Below are positions 15,525 to 25,157 of a stretch of DNA of 37,465 bases, piece after piece. The stretch is taken from positions 1 through 37,465 of the forward strand of contig JAOOLH010000006.1 in the NCBI GenBank assembly GCA_028408675.1, read 5' to 3'. A program made the translations under genes and the position numbers. Source of the stretch: Prochlorococcus sp. AH-716-K03. Its GTDB lineage: Bacteria; Cyanobacteriota; Cyanobacteriia; PCC-6307; Cyanobiaceae. Every line of letters begins with the position of its first letter. The first letter of the stretch is position 1. The notes beneath the pieces were generated by a model. The model had not been told where the DNA came from. It did not search any database and saw only the letters and a list, made by a program, of their open reading frames with translations.

Positions 15525-16955
15525 TCAGATATTGCAAATAGATTGAATTTCATTGTTTGTGGAATTATTGTTTTCAATACAAATATTACTTATTTCAAGA
15601 AAAGTCAATTTCTCTAATTCATCTAAATTTAAATTGTAATTATAAATCGCATTAATATTTTTTGTTTTAGCAATACTTAACTCTTTTTGTCTTACAAGAA
15701 CATCTTTTAGTGTAGATATTCCTACTTCATATCTTAATCTTGCTAGTCTTAGAGACTCTTTAGTAGAGGATATTTCTTTTACAGATGATAGGATTTTTTC
15801 TTCATTTAATTTCAAATTTAAGTAAGCTTTATTAATATTAGTTTTTAAAACATTTTCAAAATTATTGTATGAATACTCTTCAGATTTAGCAACTGCTTTA
15901 CTTGATCTATATAAATTTTTATTTTGTCGACCATCAAAAATATTCCAACCAAAGTTTAAGCTGACAGTATTTGTATATGAAGAGCCATATTTATCAGAGT
16001 TTATTTCGCGTGACAAAGAATCTCCTTTAGAAAAGGCACTAGCAAATGTATTACTAATATAAATATTTGGCTTGTAGGTATTAAGATAGTTATTGGCTTG
16101 ATTTTGTTGGATTGATTTTTTTAAATTTATATTTTTGAGGGAAAGACTATTATTTAAACCTTCAGTTATATTTTTGTTTAATTTATGGTTCCAAAAACCC
16201 ATTATTTTTTGCTTTTCATTAATCGCAATATCTCCGCTAATATTTAATATTTCTTTTAGAGAGATTTTATTAATTTGATGCTGAATTTTTTTTTCATTAA
16301 GTGATTGCCTATCTCTAGATAATTGTGCATCAGCCTCAAGAACTTCAAATTTTGTTCCTATCCCAGTATCAAACTTTGACTGAGCGTCTTTCAAACTAGT
16401 AATTGATAAATTAAGAGACGATTTTTTATTTTTAATATCTTGATATGATTTTTGAAGTTTGTGGTATCTAGATTTTGCTTCTTGTATTAAATCTTTTTTT
16501 TTGATTTCGTAGTTATTTTTTGCTATTTCATAATTATCTCTGGCTATTTTAATCTCAGATCCCCTGAGAGGGTCTATCAAGTCTAATTTAATATTAAGAG
16601 AGGGATTAGCAGAGAATTGCGAAGTTTTTGTTGTGGGTGAATTACTATTATAGTTTTTGCCAGAAATATATTTTGGTAATCCACTGGCTTGCAAATCTAA
16701 TGAAGGATATCTTTTTGCGATTTTGCTCGAAAGATTAAAACTCGATGAATTGACTAAATTTTCTAATGATTTAAGTTCTTGATTATTTTTTAAAGTGATA
16801 TCTTTTATTTCTGAAAAATTCAGGAATATTTGATTTTCTTTTTCTTGTAAAATTTCTTCAATATTATTTTTAGGCTCACTTAAAAGGTTTTGATGAGAAT
16901 TAATATATATACAAATAGGAAAAAATAAGATTGGTTTTATAAGTCTTCTAAGCAT
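15525..16955 (-). CDS. TolC-like outer membrane efflux protein
   Basis: This is a 476-residue protein of the outer membrane efflux (OEP) family. An N-terminal hydrophobic signal (LIKPILFFPICIYI, about 5-18) is followed by two similar halves rich in long helices with Asn, Lys and Ser. The pattern TGIGTKFEVLEADAQLSRDR near 197-216 and its partner YEVGISTLKDVLVRQ near 414-428 are the duplicated family signature. TolC trimers form a channel through the periplasm for type I secretion or drug efflux. No ABC transporter or adaptor gene adjoins it, so its partners lie elsewhere. It overlaps the upstream DUF512 gene by 8 bases. Confidence 0.87.
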   Translation of the reverse strand: MLRRLIKPILFFPICIYINSHQNLLSEPKNNIEEILQEKENQIFLNFSEIKDITLKNNQELKSLENLVNSSSFNLSSKIAKRYPSLDLQASGLPKYISGKNYNSNSPTTKTSQFSANPSLNIKLDLIDPLRGSEIKIARDNYEIAKNNYEIKKKDLIQEAKSRYHKLQKSYQDIKNKKSSLNLSITSLKDAQSKFDTGIGTKFEVLEADAQLSRDRQSLNEKKIQHQINKISLKEILNISGDIAINEKQKIMGFWNHKLNKNITEGLNNSLSLKNINLKKSIQQNQANNYLNTYKPNIYISNTFASAFSKGDSLSREINSDKYGSSYTNTVSLNFGWNIFDGRQNKNLYRSSKAVAKSEEYSYNNFENVLKTNINKAYLNLKLNEEKILSSVKEISSTKESLRLARLRYEVGISTLKDVLVRQKELSIAKTKNINAIYNYNLNLDELEKLTFLEISNICIENNNSTNNEIQSICNI

Positions 16956-18360
16956 AGTTAAGTATTTTTTGATTATTAGATATACCTATTAGACTATTAA
17001 TAATATCATTTGTATCATCAAGAACGTGAATATTAGTTTTCAATTTATTTGAAACTTCTGTTATATTTTTGTCATCCAAAAATAAATCACTATTAAGTTT
17101 TAGCATTATTGATGGTATGAAAATACTTTCTCCTAAATCCTTATTTTGTAGTCCAGAAATTAAATCTTCACCCGTTAAAAGTCCAGTAACCACTTGATCT
17201 TGGCCCCAATAAACACTTGGCAAGCCATATAAATTAATTGTAAGTCCATCAATATTATTTAGTTTTTTTACTGTAGGAAGCATTGCTTCGTAAACTAATT
17301 TACCAACAATCCAACTAACTTTTCTTTCTTTATCTACTTTTTTAGGAAGAGTTTTGGTTCTAGTTTTCAATGTTTTCAGAAAACTTCTAATTGAACCAAC
17401 ACCATTAGATTCTTGGGGCATATTTTCATATGTTTTATAACTTGGTAATTTGATACCAGCTATTAAGTACCATTCGTCTGCTAGCCAACAAAAGCGAGTT
17501 CCAATATTTTTTTGAAGAGAGGTTTGTATCTTCTCTACTTGTATAATAGTTTCTCTAGCATATTCTTTGCTAATTGGTATTAAGCCATCATTTTCGGGTC
17601 TGAACTTTGTAAGACCTACTGGAACAATGGCTGTAGAAAGAACTGTTTTAAAACTTTTTTTATGAAATTTAGCTAGATCGTAAATAGATTTTTCTAAGAT
17701 CTTGCCATCATTAATTTTTGGACATACAACTATTTGAGCATGTATTTGGATTGAATTTTGCTCTAACCATTCAATTTGATCAAGAATTTCACTTGCTTTT
17801 TTATTTTTTAATAATTTTTCTCGGGTCTTTGGATCAGTGGAATGTACTGAAATAAAAAGTGGTGATAGTTTTTGAGTAGATATTCTATTCCAGTCATCTT
17901 TGTTTAAATTCGTAAGTGTTAAATATGAACCATATAGAAAACTTAATCTGTAGTCATCATCTTTTATATAGAGACTTTTTCTTTTGCCATTTGGTTGTTG
18001 ATCTATAAAGCAAAACGGACACATATTATTACATTGTTTAATCGAGTCAAACAACGCATCTTTAAAATTAATACCTAAATTGTCATCTTGATCTTTTTCA
18101 ATACTAATATTATGAATTTTATTTTTTTTATCTAAAACTGATATTTCTAATATTTCTTCACTAATCAAGATCTGATAATCAATCAAATCTCTTGGTTTTT
18201 TACCATTAATACTAATAATTGAATCACCTGATTCGAAGCCTACTTCTTCAGCTATGGAACCATTTTCAACACTTTCAATTTCTGCTGGATTGATTTGATA
18301 GTTAAGATTGGGAATTAAAAGATCACTTGAATCCTCTTTGTAATCAATTTCTTTCCACAC
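16948..18360 (-). CDS. DUF512 radical SAM protein with N-terminal PDZ-like domain
   Basis: This 470-residue protein combines a PDZ-like domain (about 28-90, GSIAEEVGFESGDSIISING) with an unusual radical SAM core whose cluster motif is Cys110-x3-Cys114-x2-Cys117 (CNNMCPFCFIDQ). A DUF512 domain occupies the C-terminal half. The family is uncharacterised. From the motif it should bind a 4Fe-4S cluster and cleave S-adenosylmethionine, but the reaction is unknown. The start is GTG at 18360. The tolC gene follows with an 8-base overlap, so translation is probably coupled; this may be accidental packing. Homologues are widespread in cyanobacteria and anaerobes. Confidence 0.85.
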   Translation of the reverse strand: MWKEIDYKEDSSDLLIPNLNYQINPAEIESVENGSIAEEVGFESGDSIISINGKKPRDLIDYQILISEEILEISVLDKKNKIHNISIEKDQDDNLGINFKDALFDSIKQCNNMCPFCFIDQQPNGKRKSLYIKDDDYRLSFLYGSYLTLTNLNKDDWNRISTQKLSPLFISVHSTDPKTREKLLKNKKASEILDQIEWLEQNSIQIHAQIVVCPKINDGKILEKSIYDLAKFHKKSFKTVLSTAIVPVGLTKFRPENDGLIPISKEYARETIIQVEKIQTSLQKNIGTRFCWLADEWYLIAGIKLPSYKTYENMPQESNGVGSIRSFLKTLKTRTKTLPKKVDKERKVSWIVGKLVYEAMLPTVKKLNNIDGLTINLYGLPSVYWGQDQVVTGLLTGEDLISGLQNKDLGESIFIPSIMLKLNSDLFLDDKNITEVSNKLKTNIHVLDDTNDIINSLIGISNNQKILNYA

Positions 18361-18546
18361 AACTAAAGCTCAAATTTTGAATATATTTTTATTGTAAACT
18401 TATATTAGACTCAAAGTATATTAAATACTCTTAAAATAATTTAAAATGATTAATTTATTTCAACTATAAGGTTAATAAAATATGCCATCTGCAGTTTTAT
18501 TAAACTAGATATAAATTACTTCAAATCTTTTAAAAGTCTTAATGCA
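18361..18546. other. Divergent intergenic region (186 bases), no gene seen
   Basis: This is the largest gap in the window, between the divergent DUF512 and DUF3120 genes, so it should hold both promoters. Short open frames on both strands stay under 15 codons. The segment AGTAT-ATTAA-ATACT near 18416-18430 forms a small 5-base inverted repeat. I see no RNA gene signature. Confidence 0.5.
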
Positions 18547-19314
18547 TTGGAAGAATTAATTACTAAAAATTTAGAAGTGAAAGATGATTTGAAACCTCAA
18601 TTTCATAATGAATTTAATATATTTGAAAGTACCTTTTTATCCAGACCAATTGCTTTAAGACTATGGTCATCTTTTTTTGTAATTTTGCCAATTTTTGTAC
18701 AAGCACCATGGGTTAGATTTCAACCTATTAGTGCTCTTTGTGCTACTTTTATTATTCTTTTTGTAGCATTTGTAATGTCTAGAAAAGAGATAGATAAATG
18801 GTTTATTGTAGGTTCCTTATTATTAGGAGTCTCAGGAAGTTGGCTTGGAGGTTGTTTATTTTGGGGTTGGTTAAGTGCTTATCCTATCCTCCATATTCCC
18901 GTTGAAGCTGTTGCATTGCCTCTTGCTATGGTTGGACTTGGAACAAAATGGAAAATTGGTTCAAGTTTTTATATCTCTTCTTTATTCGGAACTGCTATTA
19001 CAGATATAACAATATTTTTGACAGGAATAATGGATCAATGGAAGGAGGTTATTACTGCGGACTCTGATAATGCGCCATTAATTCTTCAGAAAACTTCCGA
19101 AAATCTTATTCAATTAAAATCTTTGTCTATTATTATTATCGCGGCATTGTTACTTTGGTTTATATCAAGAGAAATTTTTAATATTGCAATTACTAACTCT
19201 ACAAATGGGAAGGCCCTTCTAGTTTCTAGTTATGTAATTCAAACTACTTTAGTTGTGGATGGCATTTTTATTTTCCTAGCAATTATTCAACCAACATTTA
19301 GTGGATTGGTTTAA
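18547..19314 (+). CDS. DUF3120 integral membrane protein
   Basis: This 255-residue protein is of the cyanobacteria-specific DUF3120 type. After a polar N-terminus of about 30 residues it has roughly six membrane helices, with the conserved VQAPWVRFQPISAL segment near 52-65 and a Gly-rich GSWLGGCLFWGWLSAYP stretch. The function is unknown. The start is TTG at 18547. There is no in-frame ATG between the upstream stop at 18451 and the first helix, so this start is the best choice. The stop overlaps the nadB start by one base (TAATG), which suggests translational coupling. The cotranscription with NAD synthesis is conserved-looking but unexplained. Confidence 0.8.
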   Translation: MEELITKNLEVKDDLKPQFHNEFNIFESTFLSRPIALRLWSSFFVILPIFVQAPWVRFQPISALCATFIILFVAFVMSRKEIDKWFIVGSLLLGVSGSWLGGCLFWGWLSAYPILHIPVEAVALPLAMVGLGTKWKIGSSFYISSLFGTAITDITIFLTGIMDQWKEVITADSDNAPLILQKTSENLIQLKSLSIIIIAALLLWFISREIFNIAITNSTNGKALLVSSYVIQTTLVVDGIFIFLAIIQPTFSGLV

Positions 19315-20981
19315 TGTTGAGGCCGCCATTTTCTCAAGAACCAATCTCTATTAATAAATGGGATGTGATTGTAATTGGTGCAGGGGCAGCTGGTTTAATG
19401 ACTTGTTTGGAATTGCCAGAAAATTTAAATGTACTTCTTTTAAATAGAAATACAAGTAAAAGATCTTCGAGTAGATGGGCCCAAGGAGGTATTGCATCAG
19501 TAGTTAGACCTGAAGATTCTTTTGCTCTACATGTAGAAGATACCTTAAAAGCAGGAGATGGTTTATGCGATGTAGCTGCTGTTGAAATGCTAGTAAGAGA
19601 AGCTCCTAGTTGCGTTGATAGGTTGCAAAATTTAGGTATGATTTTTGATACAAGCTCTGATCAATTAGCAACAACTTTAGAGGCAGCACATTCTTGTAGA
19701 AGAGTTTTACATGTTAAAGATAGAACTGGGAGAGCACTTGTAGAAGTTTTAGAAGACCAGATTGAAAGTAAGAAAAATATTCTGCATTGTAGAGGTGTTC
19801 GAGTAACAGAATTGCTTATTGAAAGCGAAGAATGTAGAGGAGTACAGGTTCTTGATGGATCTAATTTATATTGGATCACCTCTAAAGCTGTTGTTTTAGC
19901 AACAGGGGGAGGAGGGCACTTATTTACCAATACCACAAATCCAGCACAATCTTCTGGAGAAGGAATTGCCCTTTCATGGAAAGCTGGAGCTGTAATTGAG
20001 GATCTGGAATTTATACAATTTCATCCTACCGCCTTAAAGTTTTATGGCTCTCCTTGCTTTTTAATCTCCGAGGCTCTTCGAGGAGAGGGAGCAGTTCTTA
20101 TTGATAAGAATGGTGAAAGCCCTGTAAAGCATTTACAAAATAGGGATTTATCGACAAGAGATCAAGTGAGCAGAGCAATTATGAATAATATGAACAAAAA
20201 CCATGTTGATCATGTAGGACTTGATTTAAGATTTATCGATCCAGAAAAAATTGTTAGGAGATTTCCAACTATTTTAAGTAGATGTCAAGATTATGGAATA
20301 AATCCTCTTAACGAGGTTATTCCTGTTGCACCTGCAGCTCACTATTGGATGGGAGGTGTTTTTACTAATTTGAATGCTTCTACTACAAAGAGAGGACTAT
20401 ATGCTGTAGGAGAAGTGGCCTCTACAGGAGTACATGGGGCCAATAGATTAGCTAGTAATTCACTGATGGAATGCCTTGTATTTGCAAGAAAAATGTCTTC
20501 TATTGAGTTGAACTCTCCTTTAAATTTAACAAGGTTAAATAGATATCCCAAAGAAGTTTATATTGATATTCCTCATGAAGATTATATTTCAAGTATTTCA
20601 GAAAAGATTGATGTTTTACGAAATTCATGTTGGTCAAATTTAGGTGTTTCTCGCAATAAAAAAAGTATGATTCAATTATTAATAACTCTTCAAGATGAAA
20701 TAGATCAATTACAAAAAAACCCTTTGCTTATGAGTCTTGAGAAAATAGAAATCGATCAAAAATCTAAACTAAGCGAACCAAATAGGAGAGGTCTAAATCT
20801 ATTGCTTGATTTAAATAATAGACAAATAACAACCATGTTACTGTTAAAGGCTTGTCTTTTTCGAGAGGAGAGTAGAGGAGGACATTATAGGGATGATTTT
20901 CCAACTAAAGATATTAATTGGGAATGCCATACTAGGCAGCAATTAAATCAAAAAATATGTAAAAGATTTGTTAAAAATTAG
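19314..20981 (+). CDS. nadB: L-aspartate oxidase
   Basis: This 555-residue flavoenzyme oxidises L-aspartate to iminoaspartate, the first step of de novo NAD synthesis; NadA then condenses the product with dihydroxyacetone phosphate. The FAD Rossmann motif is GAGAAG at 22-27, followed by SSRWAQGGIAS near 51-61 (the family's covering SxxAQGGI pattern), the HPTALKF and EALRGEG substrate region near 240-260 and HYWMGGVFTN. The length matches bacterial NadB. It is coupled to DUF3120 by a one-base overlap at its start. Its 3' end overlaps the convergent VKOR gene by 11 bases. Confidence 0.94.
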   Translation: MLRPPFSQEPISINKWDVIVIGAGAAGLMTCLELPENLNVLLLNRNTSKRSSSRWAQGGIASVVRPEDSFALHVEDTLKAGDGLCDVAAVEMLVREAPSCVDRLQNLGMIFDTSSDQLATTLEAAHSCRRVLHVKDRTGRALVEVLEDQIESKKNILHCRGVRVTELLIESEECRGVQVLDGSNLYWITSKAVVLATGGGGHLFTNTTNPAQSSGEGIALSWKAGAVIEDLEFIQFHPTALKFYGSPCFLISEALRGEGAVLIDKNGESPVKHLQNRDLSTRDQVSRAIMNNMNKNHVDHVGLDLRFIDPEKIVRRFPTILSRCQDYGINPLNEVIPVAPAAHYWMGGVFTNLNASTTKRGLYAVGEVASTGVHGANRLASNSLMECLVFARKMSSIELNSPLNLTRLNRYPKEVYIDIPHEDYISSISEKIDVLRNSCWSNLGVSRNKKSMIQLLITLQDEIDQLQKNPLLMSLEKIEIDQKSKLSEPNRRGLNLLLDLNNRQITTMLLLKACLFREESRGGHYRDDFPTKDINWECHTRQQLNQKICKRFVKN

Positions 20982-21909
20982 AATCTCCTTCATATCCAGT
21001 CATGATTGCTAAGTCATTTAAATCTCTAACACCACTATATATTTCTCCGTTTATTTCCCATGATGGGAAACCTTCAATTTGTTTTTCTCTGCATAGTTTA
21101 TATTGATTATCTTTCCCATCTTGAGCGCACTCTACGATTGTCAATTCTTTGACTGCTTTTTTGCCAAATAATTGTTTTTGATCATGGCAATGTGGGCACC
21201 AATATGCACTATACATTTTAAAATTATTATTAGTTAGAAATTTAGCAAACTTAACTTTTTGAGGCGAGCTAGATGTTGTAATTGCTGGCGATACTTTTTC
21301 TGTATTACTAGTAACATCAATTGCATTAGAAGGGTCAACATTGTTTGACCATATCAATCCTCCTATAAGGACTGTTAAAACAACAATAAATCCTCTATAG
21401 ATCATGGGTTCTCTACTTTCAAACTTTGCTCCAATCATAGAGATAATAAAGATAGAAATAGATAAAATCGCCGAAAGAATACAAAAAAAACAATAAGCCT
21501 TAATTTTTAAAAACATTATATTTAGCAATAGAAGGCTAAATACAGAGGAGGCGCAAGAGATTAAAAATATTAGCCACCATAAAAGCTTATTTAGTTTTTC
21601 TTTAGGTGAAATTATATTCAGTGATAGAAATATTGAAAGAAATAGAATTGATGAATAAGTAACAACTCCTGCTAATGAGAGAGGAATATTTACTTGATTA
21701 TTCTCGAATAATGTACCCCAAGGACTATTTAAGACAGTATCACAACCATTTTTGATCCCAGGACATGAGAGAGAGTTAAATAATCCCCAATTTTTTAAGG
21801 TAATTGAACCTGTATCAACTAATCCAATAGTGCTAAGAATGGCAATTATAATTTTTGGCCATTTAAAATCTTTTTTGTTTCTCCTTTTTTTTAAAGTCTC
21901 AAGGGCCAT
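20971..21909 (-). CDS. Vitamin K epoxide reductase-thioredoxin fusion
   Basis: This 312-residue protein has a five-helix VKOR domain (about 20-185), a linker and a C-terminal thioredoxin-like domain. All the redox pairs are present: loop Cys49 and Cys56, the membrane CxxC Cys140/Cys143, the thioredoxin CPHC Cys238/Cys241, and Cys261/Cys273. This matches the cyanobacterial VKOR-Trx and plant LTO1 enzymes, which form disulfides in exported and lumenal proteins using quinone as acceptor. Here the Trx domain is expected in the lumen or periplasm. The gene is convergent with nadB, overlapping 11 bases, and is divergent from rimO. Confidence 0.93.
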   Translation of the reverse strand: MALETLKKRRNKKDFKWPKIIIAILSTIGLVDTGSITLKNWGLFNSLSCPGIKNGCDTVLNSPWGTLFENNQVNIPLSLAGVVTYSSILFLSIFLSLNIISPKEKLNKLLWWLIFLISCASSVFSLLLLNIMFLKIKAYCFFCILSAILSISIFIISMIGAKFESREPMIYRGFIVVLTVLIGGLIWSNNVDPSNAIDVTSNTEKVSPAITTSSSPQKVKFAKFLTNNNFKMYSAYWCPHCHDQKQLFGKKAVKELTIVECAQDGKDNQYKLCREKQIEGFPSWEINGEIYSGVRDLNDLAIMTGYEGDSNF

Positions 21910-22013
21910 AGAGCTTTAATGTTTGTAATTTGCAATATTTATCTTTATATTATAAATTAACGAGAATTTTATATAAGATTCTTTGTTAAATTTTTATTTA
22001 ATATCTAAATTCA

Positions 22014-23372
22014 GTGAATCAAAATAATCAAATAATTAAAGATAAAAAACTTTCAAAGGTTGCTTTTAGTCATGTTGGATGTGAAAAAAATCTTGTTGAT
22101 ACTGAACATATGCAAGGCTTATTAGATAGGGAGGGATATCAAGTAGGCAATAATATTGAGGATGCGAATGTTGTTGTAGTAAATACTTGTAGTTTTATAG
22201 AGACAGCTAGAGAAGAATCTATTAGAAGGATTCTTGAATTTACTGATCAAGGCAAAGAGGTAATAGTGGCTGGCTGTATGGCGCAGCACTTCAAAGAAGA
22301 ACTATTAAAGGAAATGCCTGAAATAAAAGGTTTAGTAGGAACTGGCGATTATCAGAAAATAGCTAAGGTCATAAATCGAGTAGAGAAAGGTGAAATTGTT
22401 AATGAAGTTTCAAAAATACCTGAATTTATTGCTGATGAAAAAATTCCACGCTTAGTAGATAAAAATAAATTTGTTTCTTATCTTCGTATAGCTGAAGGTT
22501 GTGATTATAATTGTGCATTTTGTATTATCCCAAAGTTAAGAGGTCCTCAACGCAGCAGGACAATAGAATCTATAGTTAAAGAAGCAAAAAATCTTGCATC
22601 TCAAGGGATTCAGGAAATAATACTAATTAGTCAAATTACAACAAATTATGGTCAAGATATTTATGGAAAACCTTCTTTAGCAATACTATTGAAAGAATTG
22701 TCTAAAGTTTCAGTTCCTTGGATAAGAATTCATTATGCATATCCAACCGGTTTAAGCGATGAAGTCATTAATGCCTTTAAAGAATCAAATAATATAGTCC
22801 CCTATTTTGATTTGCCACTGCAACATAGTCATACAGATATTCTTAAGAGTATGAATAGACCTTGGCAGGCTTCTTTAAATGAATCGATTTTAAGTAAAAT
22901 AAGAGAGCAAATTCCATCTGCTGTATTAAGAACAAGCTTAATTGTTGGGTTCCCAGGAGAAAATCAAAAACATTTTCAACATCTTCTAGATTTTTTATAT
23001 AGGCATAAGTTTGATCACGTTGGGGTTTTTATTTTTTCTCCAGAGGCAGGAACAAGTGCTTTTGATTTGCCAAATAGGGTACCTTTAGAAGTTGCTAAAG
23101 CAAGAAAAGATAATATAATCTCCATTCAACAAACAATTTCTAAGAATAAAAATCAATTTTATGTAGGTACCAAAGTTAAGGTATTAGTAGAAGAAATATC
23201 TGAAAATAAAGAACTAATAGGACGTTCTTATCACTTTGCTCCTGAAATAGATGGGAATGTCATCTTATCTAATACAGGTAATGAGAGTAATTATGTCGGT
23301 AAATTTGTTGAAGCAAATATTTATTTTGCAGATGAATATGATTTATACGGAGAAGTTATAAACACCTTATAA
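22014..23372 (+). CDS. rimO: Ribosomal protein S12 methylthiotransferase
   Basis: RimO adds a methylthio group to an aspartate of ribosomal protein S12 using two 4Fe-4S clusters. The N-terminal MTTase domain has Cys23 ([12 protein letters not shown], the RimO rather than MiaB form), Cys59 (VNTCSF) and Cys88 (AGCMAQ). The radical SAM cluster ligands are Cys163, Cys167 and Cys170 in [18 protein letters not shown] domain closes the protein at about 383-450. The length of 452 residues is normal. The start is GTG at 22014, divergent from the VKOR gene across 104 bases. No ribosome site of note precedes it. Confidence 0.94.
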   Translation: MNQNNQIIKDKKLSKVAFSHVGCEKNLVDTEHMQGLLDREGYQVGNNIEDANVVVVNTCSFIETAREESIRRILEFTDQGKEVIVAGCMAQHFKEELLKEMPEIKGLVGTGDYQKIAKVINRVEKGEIVNEVSKIPEFIADEKIPRLVDKNKFVSYLRIAEGCDYNCAFCIIPKLRGPQRSRTIESIVKEAKNLASQGIQEIILISQITTNYGQDIYGKPSLAILLKELSKVSVPWIRIHYAYPTGLSDEVINAFKESNNIVPYFDLPLQHSHTDILKSMNRPWQASLNESILSKIREQIPSAVLRTSLIVGFPGENQKHFQHLLDFLYRHKFDHVGVFIFSPEAGTSAFDLPNRVPLEVAKARKDNIISIQQTISKNKNQFYVGTKVKVLVEEISENKELIGRSYHFAPEIDGNVILSNTGNESNYVGKFVEANIYFADEYDLYGEVINTL

Positions 23373-23379
23373 GTTTTTT

Positions 23380-23472
23380 CTAAATTAATTTAACTGCTCT
23401 CAAGAGTTTATCTAATAGGAAAGCTGCTCCAAAACCGAAGCCTAGAAATGCAAAATAGAAAATGATGTTCAT
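23380..23472 (-). CDS. petL: 30-residue PetL-like membrane peptide
   Basis: This tiny open frame, below the usual size limit for gene finders, encodes one membrane helix (MNIIFYFAFLGFGFGAAFLL) and ends in LRAVKLI. The C-terminal pattern of a basic residue pair before Lys/Arg-Leu-Ile resembles PetL (cytochrome b6f subunit VI), whose chloroplast form ends in SKIRLI. PetL stabilises the dimeric b6f complex in thylakoids. The start is ATG 23472. No other b6f gene is nearby. The assignment is by size, topology and C-terminal motif only; an unrelated single-helix peptide is possible. It lies tail to tail with rimO, 7 bases apart. Confidence 0.55.
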   Translation of the reverse strand: MNIIFYFAFLGFGFGAAFLLDKLLRAVKLI

Positions 23473-23537
23473 TTTTCTTTTATATTTCTATTTAATTTAG
23501 CATCTAAATAAAAATTAGATTTTTTTAGTTTAATTTC

Positions 23538-23924
23538 TTAATCTTGTATGTAGGGTAATTTTTTGTACAAACATTCTTCTGCTTTTTGTAATTCTCGACC
23601 TAAATATAAGGCATGATCAAATCTGGTTATTAAGTCATTTCTTTCTTCAGTGATCAATATTCCAAGTTGTTTCGCACTAATACCATCAAAAACTTCATTA
23701 CAAACTCTTTTATTTTGAGAGTCGCATTTAATTGGTTCATTTGTGTCTGGGTCAAGCGCATATCCGTCATCATTAATATTATTTAGAAAGTGTTCTAAAA
23801 TTATTTTATTTTTTTCTAAATCTACTTTTATAATAAAATAACCGTTTGGATCTAAGTCTATATATCGGTTGGATAGATTATTATCAATCTTTATTTTTTC
23901 ATCGAAACTCTTACTAGAATCCAT
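23538..23924 (-). CDS. DUF4346-type protein
   Basis: This is a 128-residue soluble protein. The central pattern RYIDLDPNGYFIIKVD near 20-35, a DPDTNEPI segment near 79-86 and the C-terminal stretch DHALYLGRELQKAEECL match the DUF4346 family as I know it. In some bacteria and archaea that domain is joined to dihydropteroate-synthase-like proteins, hinting at pterin or folate chemistry; this copy stands alone. The reaction is unknown. It follows the FemAB-like gene on the same strand after 61 bases and may belong to the unit that starts with the pterin synthase at 26731. Confidence 0.7.
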   Translation of the reverse strand: MDSSKSFDEKIKIDNNLSNRYIDLDPNGYFIIKVDLEKNKIILEHFLNNINDDGYALDPDTNEPIKCDSQNKRVCNEVFDGISAKQLGILITEERNDLITRFDHALYLGRELQKAEECLYKKLPYIQD

Positions 23925-23985
23925 TCTTAGAAGTTAATAAAAAACTATATTACTAATATAATCTTTGTTAAAGCCAAATAATTTT

Positions 23986-25140
23986 TTATTTAAAGGGTAT
24001 AGATTTATTTTCAAAAACTATTTCCATCTCGGTTTGTTTATTAACTTCATTTAGCCAAGGATAAATTATATTTTCCATATTTTTGTCAAACCACTTATGC
24101 AAGCTAATAGTGCTTTTTGCAAAGAATCCCCTCCGCCTTTTATGTTTACCACCCGCTCCAGGATCAAACAAATGGATACTATTTTTTATTGCCCATTCAA
24201 TTGGCTGGTAGTAGCATAATTCGAAATGTAAATTAGATATTTCTTCTTGACTACCCCAATATCTACCCCATAAGTTGTTTTTATTTTTAACGCACATAGA
24301 CATAGCAAAAATATCCTTTGAATCATGCTTAGATGCGCTAAAAAGTAAAAGATTTTTTTTATTTTCAATAATTTTTTCGAAAAATGTAGATGTTAGATAT
24401 TTACTTCCCCAAACTCCCCACCTCGAACAATGCTGTTCATAAAAATTATGCATTTTTTTGAGAATTTCTTGGTTGATATCATTTTCATCAAATATTTCCA
24501 CTTTAATTTCTTGTTTAGTAATTGATTTCCTCTCTTTTCTTATATTTTTCCTCTGATTAGAGTTAAATCTAGAGAGAAAATCATCAAATGTTTTTTCTCC
24601 ATTACTCCTCCATTCACTTCTGGAATTTACCCATTCATGGTATCCCAAAGATTTAAGATGGGTACCCCAGCTTTCATCAATATATAAAAAATTACAACTT
24701 AAAATTTTGTTTGTAATCGCAAAGCTTTCAATATGGTTTATAAGTAAATTTGTAATTTCTTTTTTATCATTATTTTTTTTATAAAGAAATTGATATCCAT
24801 TTACAGGACTATAAGGACTCATTCCAATTAATTTAGGGTAATAATTTAAATTTAGCTCTTGAGCCAATCTTGCAAATGATTGGTCAAAAATGAATTCTCC
24901 ATAGCTATGATTTTTTAAAAAAAGTGGAGCAATTCCTAATATTTCTCCATTTTTATAAGCAACAAAATATAGAGGCTGCCAACCAGTTTCTCTTGAAACA
25001 CTTTTTGATATTTCAAGGTTTTTAAACCAAGTCCATTCATAAAATGGATTATTGATTTCATTTGCTAACTCATTCCATATCTCCTTGGAGATTTCCTGAA
25101 TTGACAATTTGACTTCAACTTTATCTACTTTTTTGTTCAT
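23986..25140 (-). CDS. FemAB/GNAT-like protein (DUF482, peptidogalycan-type)
   Basis: This 384-residue protein is of the GNAT-fold family once called DUF482. Markers are the early NPFYEWTWFKNLE segment, a GIAPLFLKNHSYGEF segment near 68-82, the basic SNQRKNIRKERKS helix near 198-210, and the C-terminal FDPGAGGKHKRRRGF near 331-345. GNAT and FemAB relatives transfer acyl or aminoacyl groups to amines. The substrate of this family is not established, although peptidoglycan modification has been suggested. It starts at ATG 25140, 17 bases after the stop of the RibD_C-type gene. No signal peptide is visible, so it acts in the cytoplasm. Confidence 0.78.
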   Translation of the reverse strand: MNKKVDKVEVKLSIQEISKEIWNELANEINNPFYEWTWFKNLEISKSVSRETGWQPLYFVAYKNGEILGIAPLFLKNHSYGEFIFDQSFARLAQELNLNYYPKLIGMSPYSPVNGYQFLYKKNNDKKEITNLLINHIESFAITNKILSCNFLYIDESWGTHLKSLGYHEWVNSRSEWRSNGEKTFDDFLSRFNSNQRKNIRKERKSITKQEIKVEIFDENDINQEILKKMHNFYEQHCSRWGVWGSKYLTSTFFEKIIENKKNLLLFSASKHDSKDIFAMSMCVKNKNNLWGRYWGSQEEISNLHFELCYYQPIEWAIKNSIHLFDPGAGGKHKRRRGFFAKSTISLHKWFDKNMENIIYPWLNEVNKQTEMEIVFENKSIPFK

Positions 25141-25157
25141 TTATTATTGAATCTATT

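Noticed and set aside
18482-18508. Eight-codon frame after an AAGG site upstream of the DUF3120 gene
   Set aside because: It is too short to support as a peptide gene and shows no leader or attenuator structure.
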